Assembly (NCBI GenBank): GCA_964354135.1
Contig: CAYGZA010000173.1
Location: forward strand, 1 to 14,138
Reading direction: 5' to 3'
Length of the DNA stretch: 14,138 nucleotides
Source of the DNA: CAYGZA01 sp964354135
GTDB lineage: Bacteria > Planctomycetota > Planctomycetia > Pirellulales > Thermoguttaceae
Made by a program: the position numbers and the translations under genes. Below, piece by piece: positions 1-5,418 of this stretch. The notes beneath the pieces were generated by a model. That model was not told the origin of the DNA. It saw only the letters and a program-made list of their open reading frames with translations, and did not search any database. Numbering within the stretch: the first letter of the stretch is position 1; each line of letters starts with the position of its first letter.

Positions 1-311
1 CGCAGCGCCGCTCGGGCCAGGAGATCAAGCCCGGCAAGCACACGATCCAGGGGATCGGCGCCGGTTTCATTCCCGACGTGCTGAACCTGAAGATCATCGA
101 CGAGGTCGTACAGGTCCGGGACGAGGATGCAATCGAGACGGCCCGTCGCCTTGCCAAGGAAGAGGGGCTGATGGTTGGGATCTCCAGCGGAGCAGCCGCC
201 TGGGCCGCCCTGAAGGTTGCCCGGCGGGAGACGAATGCCGGGAAGCTGATTGTTGTCATCTTGCCCGATCTAGGCGAGCGGTATCTCTCGACCAAGCTCT
301 TTCCGGAGTAA
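1..311 (+). CDS. cysK: Cysteine synthase A (O-acetylserine sulfhydrylase), 3' end only
   Basis: This is the last ~102 codons of a PLP-dependent cysteine synthase, read in the frame starting at base 3. The gene begins before the window. The family makes L-cysteine from O-acetylserine and sulfide in the cytoplasm. Visible family signatures are IQGIGAGFIP (about bases 48-77), the VGISSGAAAWAA segment whose serine normally contacts the PLP pyridine nitrogen, and the C-terminal ERYLSTKLF typical of CysK. The lysine that binds PLP lies upstream of the window and cannot be checked. A GTG at 78 is in frame but internal, because homology continues upstream of it. The TAA stop is at 309-311, and a strong hairpin follows 40 bp later. 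CysM and cystathionine beta-synthase are related, but the GIGAGFIP and ERYLST wording favours CysK. Confidence 0.9.
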   Translation, partial: QRRSGQEIKPGKHTIQGIGAGFIPDVLNLKIIDEVVQVRDEDAIETARRLAKEEGLMVGISSGAAAWAALKVARRETNAGKLIVVILPDLGERYLSTKLFPE

Positions 312-350
312 TCTTGGCGCATCGGTCCGCGCCCGCCCCAAGAAAACTAG

Positions 351-384
351 AAGCGGCCCACTCGGTCGGGCGAGCGGGCCGCTT
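351..384. terminator. Bidirectional hairpin terminator between convergent genes
   Basis: The arms AAGCGGCCC-A-CTCG (351-364) and CGAG-C-GGGCCGCTT (371-384) pair over 14 positions with one A-C mismatch around a 6-nt loop. Read on the minus strand, the stem is followed by TCTAGTTTTCTT, a reasonable T-rich tail for the cysteine-rich gene that ends at 442. On the plus strand it is followed by GGGGTTTGTT, a weaker tail for cysK. The position between two convergent stop codons supports a terminator serving both. Confidence 0.75.
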
Positions 385-441
385 GGGGTTTGTTCATCAG
401 GCCGTATTCGTCCGGTGGGACGCGCGGCCTGGAGGCAATCG

Positions 442-969
442 TCAGTTGCCGGCCGGGACGGGGGCCGGAGCAGGGGCCGGGGCGGGCGCCGGGGTCGGGG
501 CGGCCGCGGGGGCAGCCGTCTCGCCGCAGCAGCTCGGCTCGCCGCAGCCGTGCCGCGGCGCGCGGCACTTCTTCACTTTGCAGCGGGGCTCGCAGCAGCT
601 CGGCTCGCAGGCGGGCTTGCAGCGCTTGACGTGGCAGCGCTCTTTGCAGCGGGGCTCGCAGGAGCTCGGCTCGCACGCCTTGGGGGCCGGGGCACAGGCC
701 TTTACCGGAGCGCAGGGGGCGGGCTCGCAGCACCTCGGCTTGCGGCAGCGCTTTTCGCGGTGGCAACGTTCCTTGCAGCGGGGCTCGCAACGGCTCGGCT
801 CGCACGCCTTGGGGGCCGGGGCACAAGCCTTAGCGGGCTCGCAGGCGGCCGGTTCGCAGCACGCCGGAGCACACGACCGATGGAACAGCCCGGCTTGGGC
901 ACTGGAAGCGCTGACTGCCAGGAGGACCGCTCCCACAGCCAACGCCAGGAGAAGGACACGACGGTTCAT
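442..969 (-). CDS. Secreted cysteine-rich repeat protein (unknown function)
   Basis: This 175-residue protein has a classic Sec signal peptide: MNRR, a hydrophobic run to about residue 19, then SASSAQAG with likely cleavage after AQA (residue 26). The mature part has 27 cysteines in about 123 residues, many in CEP, CCEP or CEPRC contexts and rich in Arg, Lys and Pro. A 23-residue unit occurs at residues 48-70 and again at 91-113 with one substitution, a period of 43 residues. The C-terminus is an Ala-Pro tail (about 152-172). A good SD (AGGAG, 977-981, 7 nt before ATG) fixes the start. I do not recognise a named domain. Planctomycete envelopes are known to contain Cys/Pro-rich proteins, so a disulfide-cross-linked envelope role is possible; metal binding is an alternative. 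Neither is shown by the sequence. Confidence 0.8.
   Translation of the reverse strand: MNRRVLLLALAVGAVLLAVSASSAQAGLFHRSCAPACCEPAACEPAKACAPAPKACEPSRCEPRCKERCHREKRCRKPRCCEPAPCAPVKACAPAPKACEPSSCEPRCKERCHVKRCKPACEPSCCEPRCKVKKCRAPRHGCGEPSCCGETAAPAAAPTPAPAPAPAPAPVPAGN
631..828 (-). repeat. Two near-identical 69-bp coding repeats in the cysteine-rich gene
   Basis: Bases 760-828 (residues 48-70) and 631-699 (residues 91-113) encode the same 23-residue block, beginning ACAPAPKACEPS and ending CEPRCKERCH. They differ only at R60/S103. The offset is 129 bp, and the spacer between blocks also carries CCEP and CAPVK motifs. This looks like an internal duplication of a Cys/Pro/Arg module. Confidence 0.8.
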
Positions 970-1364
970 GGAGACACTCCTTGTTAGGAAAAACCGAGTG
1001 GGTTACCAAAGCAAAATGGTGCAGCTAGGGGTTTTGCCTGCAATCTACCGGTCACTATCGACCCGGCCTGCCGCGTTTTCTTAACCGGCTCGACCCAATT
1101 CCGCCGCATCTCGCAGATTCCCCCCCCGCTTATGCTGGAAAGGCCGGATGTAGCGGTTTTGCGCAGCTTGCGGGATCGACCGGTCGTACGGTGAAAGCCC
1201 TAAACCCGGCTCCGGTCTCCCGTTTCTCGCCGCGTTCTAAAGCTCCGCCGCGACCGGCCCGAGAGCGCGACCTATGGTTGGATTGGCATGAGCGTCCACT
1301 CGCAGGTCCCGCGGGCGGCAAGGCGGCACCCCGGGCGAAGTCGAGAGATCACGGGAGACGGGAA
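970..1364. other. Intergenic region between divergent genes
   Basis: This 395-bp stretch separates the cysteine-rich gene (-) from the Hpt gene (+) and must hold both promoters. No -35/-10 pair stands out. On the minus strand there is a TTGCAG at about 1041, but nothing near TATAAT at the right spacing. Visible oddities are a run of eight C (1120-1127) and the 10-bp palindrome CGACCGGTCG (1177-1186). The frame of the Hpt gene stays open upstream to 1191, but that part has no domain similarity and no SD, so I treat it as noncoding. Confidence 0.5.
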
Positions 1365-1697
1365 ATGACGCCGCCGGAAGAAACTGCCGAACTCGTGTAC
1401 TCCACCTTGGCCGAAGACCCCGACCTGGGGGAGATCGTGGACCTGTTCGTCCAAGAGATGCCCGAGCGGGTGGACAACATCTTGGCGCGCCTCCACAGCG
1501 GCGACTGGGAAGGTCTGCGGCGTGCGGCCCATCAGCTCAAGGGCGCCGCTGGGAGCTACGGCTTCGCACCGATCACACCCTCGGCGGCCCGGCTGGAAGC
1601 AGCGGTCCGCCAGGCGAGGCCGGAGGACGAAATCCGCCAGGCGGTCGAGGAGCTAATCAACCTGTGCGAGCGGGCCCGCGGCGGCACGCCGGCGTGA
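1365..1697 (+). CDS. Stand-alone Hpt-domain histidine phosphotransfer protein
   Basis: This 110-residue cytoplasmic protein is essentially a single Hpt four-helix domain. Hpt proteins relay phosphate between a hybrid sensor kinase and response-regulator receiver domains. The phosphorylation motif AHQLKGAAGSYGF is clear, with H56 as the expected acceptor. The flanking helices LVQEMPERVDNILARL-like (about 27-43) and ITPSAARLEAAVRQA (about 67-82) fit the fold. I chose the ATG at 1365 because GGGAG (1353-1357) precedes it by 7 nt and the Hpt homology starts a few residues in. An in-frame ATG at 1191 would add 58 unrelated residues. No kinase or receiver gene is adjacent, so the partners are encoded elsewhere. 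The gene converges on the PGK-like gene with a 39-bp gap and no obvious terminator. Confidence 0.85.
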   Translation: MTPPEETAELVYSTLAEDPDLGEIVDLFVQEMPERVDNILARLHSGDWEGLRRAAHQLKGAAGSYGFAPITPSAARLEAAVRQARPEDEIRQAVEELINLCERARGGTPA

Positions 1698-1736
1698 TCT
1701 TGGCCCGCCCGCAATGGAGGGCCTGCTCTCGGACCT

Positions 1737-3131
1737 CTATTTCCGCGCCGCCATCCACAGCGCCACGACGTACGGGACCGGCTCGCTCCCCAGGGCGTTG
1801 AGCACGGTTCCCCCGGCGGTGAAATTGTGGGTCACCCAGTCCGGTCGGCCGTATTTCTCCAGGGCCTTGCCCCCTTCGCCTCCGCCGACGTAGACCTTCA
1901 CGCCCGCCTCGGTCATCCGCTTCAACTGGGCCATGAACCGCCGAGTGCCCGCCTCGAACCGCGGGTCCTCGAACATCCCGAAGACGCCGTTGTGAAAGGC
2001 GACCGCGGGCTCGGAGGACCTCTTGGCGGCGGCGATGAATTCGCCGATTTTCCGCTCCAGCAGATCGCCCGTCGCCGGCCCGACGTCCAACTGCTGGTCG
2101 CCCGGGCCGATGGTCTCCGATACCCGCCCGTCCTGAAGCACGAAGTCGATCGGGATGACGAACTCGATCCCCTTCTTGCGCCCCTCGGAAAGGAGCTTCT
2201 TGGCCTGCTCCACTCGCGACTGCGGGATGAAATAGGGCTTGTCGCCGTGGCCGGGGTCTTCGGCCACGCCGATCCCGAAGTCCTTTCCCTCCAGTTGAGC
2301 GGCGGCCTTCTTCAGCCCCGCGCAGAGCGATCCGGCGGTAATCACCCAGCGGACCTTGCCGCGGTGGATCATCGCTTCCAGGTCGTCGAGCTTGTCGATC
2401 TTCAGGCCGCTGGAAACCACCAGTTGCGCATTCAGGCAGTCCATCAAGGGGCCGAGGAACTGGCCGGCCACGTAGTTGCCTAACGCTACGCGGCCCATGG
2501 CCGCCGGGACCACCGTCGTCGAGCTGTCCAGGCTCCCGGCTGAAAACGCCTCGTTGACGTACACCCGCCCGAGCTTCTGGGCAAACTCGCTGGCGAGCTT
2601 GGCCAGCTTGGGCGCGAGCCCGGGAATCCCGTCCGGCTTGGCCTTCCAGAGGACCGTTTCGATCGCGTACTTCCGCGTGTTTTCGAGCACAAACACGCTG
2701 CCCGGGGCCGCGGCCCGGATCGTCGCGGCCGCCGCGTCCAGGATCGTGTTGGTTTCCGGGTCGAGCCAGTCCGCAATCAGTGCGACCTCGCAGCCGAGGA
2801 TGTCGGCGAACCGGGCCCGCACTTTACTGAGCGAGCCCTTGGGATCGCGGCCGATGTGCCCGAAGATAACCTGGATCCACCCCTTTTGGCGGCCGAAGCG
2901 GAGGGTCTCTTCCATCGAGCGGAGCCGGATGTCGCCTTCCCCTACCGTGGGGCCCGGCTTGGCATCCACGTCGCCCCGGACCAGCACCACCGTGCCGCGG
3001 GGCACGTCGGCCAGGGTGTGCAACTGGGGAATGCCATCCAGGAATTCTCGCAACGACAGCTTGGGGGCATCGGAAGCGACGCCCAACAGCCTCCGCAGCC
3101 AAAGTTCCATCGACTCCGTGGTTTGGGCCAT
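1737..3131 (-). CDS. Divergent phosphoglycerate-kinase-family protein
   Basis: This 464-residue protein follows the PGK fold from end to end. Recognisable are LVRGDVDA (50-57, canonical RxDxNVP), GDIRLRS (66-72), FGHIGR (90-95, SHLGRP), LENTRKY (149-155), YVNEAFS (191-197), QLDVGPATG (347-355), NGVFGMFED (381-389), VGGGEGG (415-421) and FTAGGT (437-442). The arginines matching yeast R21, R38, R65 and R121 remain (R52, R69, R95, R153), as does H92. The AHRAHAS segment that supplies yeast R168 has become GSLDSS. The NVP asparagine is D56, the GGAK lysine aligns with L243, and GGGDT/S has become GGGEG. At 464 residues it is longer than the usual ~390-415. The ATG at 3131 has the SD GGGAGGA (3137-3143). 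It may be a true but unusual PGK or a paralogue with another role; no glycolytic neighbour is present. Confidence 0.75.
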   Translation of the reverse strand: MAQTTESMELWLRRLLGVASDAPKLSLREFLDGIPQLHTLADVPRGTVVLVRGDVDAKPGPTVGEGDIRLRSMEETLRFGRQKGWIQVIFGHIGRDPKGSLSKVRARFADILGCEVALIADWLDPETNTILDAAAATIRAAAPGSVFVLENTRKYAIETVLWKAKPDGIPGLAPKLAKLASEFAQKLGRVYVNEAFSAGSLDSSTTVVPAAMGRVALGNYVAGQFLGPLMDCLNAQLVVSSGLKIDKLDDLEAMIHRGKVRWVITAGSLCAGLKKAAAQLEGKDFGIGVAEDPGHGDKPYFIPQSRVEQAKKLLSEGRKKGIEFVIPIDFVLQDGRVSETIGPGDQQLDVGPATGDLLERKIGEFIAAAKRSSEPAVAFHNGVFGMFEDPRFEAGTRRFMAQLKRMTEAGVKVYVGGGEGGKALEKYGRPDWVTHNFTAGGTVLNALGSEPVPYVVALWMAARK

Positions 3132-3187
3132 CTTTGTCCTCCCGTATTGCAGAACCGCCGGCTGGCTCTGGGCAGCCTCGTGTGATT

Positions 3188-3274
3188 CCGGGAGGGCTTG
3201 GCTCCTGCCGCGCCGCACGCGAGGCGGCACGTCGGCAGTTCCCGTGCGGCTCGGCAGGAGCCTCGCCCTCCCGG
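3188..3274. repeat. 87-bp GC-rich inverted repeat (REP/MITE-like)
   Basis: The arms at 3188-3219 and 3243-3274 are 32 bp each and match as inverted repeats at 29 of 32 positions around a 23-bp centre. Each arm starts CCGGGAGGGC, contains GGCTCCTGCCG and ends GCCGCACG. The element lies in the 224-bp gap between the DUF1559 gene (stop at 3356) and the PGK-like gene (start at 3131), both on the minus strand. No T-run follows either arm, so it is not a standard terminator. A related sequence occurs at 10431-10456. It could act as a REP-type mRNA stabiliser or be a non-autonomous mobile repeat. Confidence 0.8.
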
Positions 3275-3355
3275 CACTGAGAAAACCCGCTTGGTCGAAC
3301 CGGCGAGCATACCACCCGGCCCGGGTTCCGACCAGCGGCCCCCCCAGTTGGTCCA

Positions 3356-4411
3356 TCAGAATTGCCCGATCGTCTGCCCGTCGTTCCGCGCGCCAAGACT
3401 CCTCCAAGTTTGCAGCGAAATGCTATCGCTGACAAACACCATGCCGCCGTCCCCACGCAGCGCGTTGACCCCGCCGGGATGATGGCTGCGTGCCGCCTTC
3501 CAGACTCCCAAGAAAGAACAGCAATCGGGAACGGGACAGTTCGGGCCGCGCCAATGGTTGTAGCCGGAGGACCATGCGAGCCCATCGGCCCATGTTTGGC
3601 CACGAAACTGGGACACGGGTTTCGTGGTGTCCGCACAGGCCGGTTCGCTCAACGGGACGGCGGTGAGCCGGACCATCACTTCTCTCGCCTGACCGCCGGC
3701 TAGGGCGTCCGCCAAGGGGATGTCCGGCGTGCCGGACCCTATCGGGGTTTCGGAAAACAGCACGGTGTTCGACAGCCCATCGGTTACACCAGCGGTCCTG
3801 GTCTTGGAGTCGACGTAGAAAACGCCATCGGCACGTACATAAGCGCCGTCGTTCCCACCGCTTCCGTAGCAGGCGCAATAGTTGGTGGGGCCAAATGTCT
3901 CGACAACTCGCTGCTGGGAATCGCTGGGACAGCGAAACGTGCTGACATCGCAAGAAACCGGCTCTATGTTGCTCGGGTGGACGTAAGAGGGAGGGAAGAA
4001 GGGCGGGCAGTACATAGGGACGTTGAGATTGAGCCGGTTGAAAATCACCGATTGCTCCAAGTACGGGGTCAACATCGCCAGCGCCGACCAACGGTAGTTA
4101 CGGGCCGGCACAGTGGGAAACGCGGAGGTCACTTTGTCTTCGATTGCGGAAGGGAAATAACCCCGCGCTGCTTCGTGATTATGGAGTGCCAGGCCGATCT
4201 GTCTCAGGTTGTTCTGGCACTGGGCGCGCCGCGCCGCCTCGCGGGCTGCCTGCACCGCGGGCAACAGGAGCGCGAGGAGCATCCCGATGATCGCGATCAC
4301 CACAAGCAGTTCCACCAGCGTGAAGGCCCGCCTTGCCGGCCGATGAGCCTTTCGCTGCCCAATAGCTGATTGCCGCCGCTGAAGATTCGCCACAAAGCGG
4401 GAAGGATTCAT
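3356..4411 (-). CDS. DUF1559 prepilin-like protein with type IV pilin N-terminus
   Basis: This 351-residue protein has the hallmark layout of the planctomycete-expanded DUF1559 family. A basic leader of 29 residues is followed by a prepilin peptidase site A|FTLVE (A29/F30, with E34 as the conserved +5 Glu). Next come the hydrophobic helix LVVIAIIGMLLALLLPAVQ and the family's AAREAARRAQCQNNLRQIGLALHNHE. Near the C-terminus is HPGGVNALRGDG, the H-x9-DG-type motif. It is probably held in the membrane or assembled as a pseudopilin-like surface protein; its molecular function is unknown. I chose the ATG at 4411, with AAGGGGG (4419-4425) 7 nt away. An upstream ATG at 4489 in the same frame would place the palindromic operator (4432-4458) inside the coding region. 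The operator suggests separate control from the family's other paralogues. Confidence 0.9.
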   Translation of the reverse strand: MNPSRFVANLQRRQSAIGQRKAHRPARRAFTLVELLVVIAIIGMLLALLLPAVQAAREAARRAQCQNNLRQIGLALHNHEAARGYFPSAIEDKVTSAFPTVPARNYRWSALAMLTPYLEQSVIFNRLNLNVPMYCPPFFPPSYVHPSNIEPVSCDVSTFRCPSDSQQRVVETFGPTNYCACYGSGGNDGAYVRADGVFYVDSKTRTAGVTDGLSNTVLFSETPIGSGTPDIPLADALAGGQAREVMVRLTAVPLSEPACADTTKPVSQFRGQTWADGLAWSSGYNHWRGPNCPVPDCCSFLGVWKAARSHHPGGVNALRGDGGMVFVSDSISLQTWRSLGARNDGQTIGQF

Positions 4412-4431
4412 CGCTCGACCCCCTTTCGGTG

Positions 4432-4458
4432 TTATTACGAAAACAAAAAACGTAATAC
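4432..4458 (-). promoter_or_regulatory. Palindromic operator, copy A (NikR-like geometry)
   Basis: TATTACG (4433-4439), an 11-nt A-rich spacer and CGTAATA (4451-4457) form a perfect 7+7 inverted repeat 20 bp upstream of the DUF1559 start codon. An outer T/C pair spoils an eighth base pair. The same palindrome with the same N11 spacing and the same flanking GGT/ACC bases occurs at 5267-5293. The core TATTA-N15-TAATA fits the TRWYA-N15-TRWYA pattern I recall for Helicobacter NikR, and the ends resemble the Enterobacterial GTATGA-N16-TCATAC. Nickel control is inference; a shared operator is well supported. Confidence 0.7.
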
Positions 4459-4469
4459 CGCCAACCACT

Positions 4470-4475
4470 ATTATC
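4470..4475 (-). promoter_or_regulatory. Candidate -10 box for the DUF1559 gene
   Basis: The minus strand reads GATAAT here, matching TATAAT at 5 of 6 positions, 11 bp upstream of operator copy A. Transcription would then begin about where the operator starts, as in the FmdE gene. No convincing -35 box lies 16-18 bp further upstream, so this is tentative. Confidence 0.3.
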
Positions 4476-4662
4476 ACCCGCTTGAACAACGTTCATGGAA
4501 TGCTAGCCCTTCAAGGTGACTGGCCGGCAGAGAAACTCGATACCGTCCGCAGTTGCTTTGCCTCAAGCCATGCGGTTCGTGTAGAGCGAATGCGCGTAAC
4601 GGCTGGGTAGAGAAGCCGGCCGTGGCAGGCATGGAGCAAGAATGTGTGGCCGCACGTGCCGA

Positions 4663-5247
4663 TCATTTCGGTGCCGCTGCACTCAGGATCGTTATGGTGA
4701 CAATGTCCTTTTCGGGCATGAAAGCGATCTTCCGAGCCGCCGCCTCCAGGTGCTCATCGGTCGCTTTCTGGTCGGCCTGGCGTCCACCGGCGGCCTTGGG
4801 CTGAGCCTTGAACGAGGCAAGGAGATCCACTAGCGCGGGCGTCGGGCTTAGCTGGGCCGTCTTACCGGTTCGCGTGTTCTTGACGCGCACGGCGATCCGG
4901 TCGGCCCGGACCCAGTGGAGCGTCCGTTTCCCCAGGGTGGCCCCCGTGGCCACCTGGAGGCCGTCGAGGAAACAGGCTTGCGGCGGCTTGGCGAAAGGGC
5001 CGTCACAGGTCACCTCGACATCGAAGTAGCCCTTGGCCTTGACCGCACGGAGGCCCGCCATCCCCATCCTGGCCCCAGCGACCACCGAGGGCCCGAGATG
5101 ACCGTGGAATTGCACCACCTGCACGAGCCATGCCGGATCGGAGGACTGGCGGTGATAGTCGGGCTGGGGCAGTCGATTCACGGGTTCCTCCCCAACGGAA
5201 AGGGTGGCCAATCCGCACAGCCAGACGAGCAAGACGCAGCAGACCAT
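4663..5247 (-). CDS. Exported FmdE-domain protein
   Basis: This 194-residue protein has an N-terminal hydrophobic signal (MVCCVLLVWLCGLATLSVG, residues 1-19) and then an FmdE domain (PF02663-type) at about 38-148. Key segments are FHGHLGPS (47-54) and CFLDGLQVATGATLGKRTL (92-110). FmdE was named for a formylmethanofuran dehydrogenase subunit, but stand-alone FmdE proteins occur widely, are often metal-binding and have no settled role. The textbook domain reads FHGHxCPG and TGCTxGK; here both cysteines are replaced (G52, A103), while H48, H50 and C92 remain. Export from the cytoplasm argues against a formylmethanofuran function. The start at 5247 has GGGGA 6 nt upstream and sits 19 bp below the palindromic operator. 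The C-terminal ~40 residues (lysine/alanine-rich) are outside the domain. Confidence 0.8.
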   Translation of the reverse strand: MVCCVLLVWLCGLATLSVGEEPVNRLPQPDYHRQSSDPAWLVQVVQFHGHLGPSVVAGARMGMAGLRAVKAKGYFDVEVTCDGPFAKPPQACFLDGLQVATGATLGKRTLHWVRADRIAVRVKNTRTGKTAQLSPTPALVDLLASFKAQPKAAGGRQADQKATDEHLEAAARKIAFMPEKDIVTITILSAAAPK

Positions 5248-5266
5248 CGCATGATCCCCACAGGTA

Positions 5267-5293
5267 GTATTACGTTATCGTGAATCGTAATAC
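5267..5293 (-). promoter_or_regulatory. Palindromic operator, copy B (NikR-like geometry)
   Basis: GTATTACG (5267-5274), an 11-nt spacer and CGTAATAC (5286-5293) form a perfect 8+8 inverted repeat 19 bp before the FmdE-domain gene. It is the same signal as at 4432-4458. The expected transcription start, about 7 nt past the TATAAT at 5299-5304, falls in its first half. A protein bound here would block initiation, so a repressor is the simplest reading. The spacer sequences of the two copies are unrelated, which argues that the arms rather than a duplicated block are conserved. Confidence 0.8.
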
Positions 5294-5298
5294 CAGCA

Positions 5299-5326
5299 AT
5301 TATACTCCTTCCCCAGCGCGCTGCAA
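5299..5326 (-). promoter_or_regulatory. Promoter of the FmdE-domain gene
   Basis: On the minus strand a perfect TATAAT (5299-5304) is preceded by TTGCAG (5321-5326) with a 16-bp spacer. The -35 matches TTGACA at only three of six positions, so the -10 carries the call. It is placed correctly for the gene starting at 5247, with a leader of about 45 nt that contains the operator. Confidence 0.6.
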
Positions 5327-5418
5327 GCGGTTTGGCGGTTCTCGGCAGAGTGCCTTGACAATGGGACGCTTGCCCGCCGCCCCCCGCCCCGCTGAGCGAG
5401 GGTATTCGACGCGTGGGC

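Noticed and set aside
314..1084. Open frame on the + strand rich in GAGAGAG, GSQ and LGS repeats
   Set aside because: It is the antisense of the cysteine-rich gene. The minus strand has a signal peptide and a good SD, and the repeats make sense as CEP modules.
1177..1186. CGACCGGTCG palindrome upstream of the Hpt gene
   Set aside because: Ten-base palindromes of G and C are common in DNA of this composition, and no second copy was seen.
1191..1364. Longer Hpt protein from the ATG at 1191
   Set aside because: The extra 58 residues are Arg/Pro-rich without Hpt similarity, and no SD precedes 1191, whereas 1365 has GGGAG at 7 nt.
3188..3274. Inverted repeat as a rho-independent terminator of the DUF1559 gene
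   Set aside because: No T-run follows the stem on either strand and the stem is far longer than a typical terminator. A repeat element fits better.
3132..3407. A 92-residue N-terminal extension of the PGK-like protein
   Set aside because: It would run through the 87-bp inverted repeat and into the DUF1559 gene. The ATG at 3131 has a strong SD, and PGK homology starts after it.
4412..4489. Upstream ATG giving a 26-residue longer DUF1559 protein
   Set aside because: It would put the palindromic operator and the SD inside the coding region. DUF1559 leaders are short and the 4411 start has its own SD.
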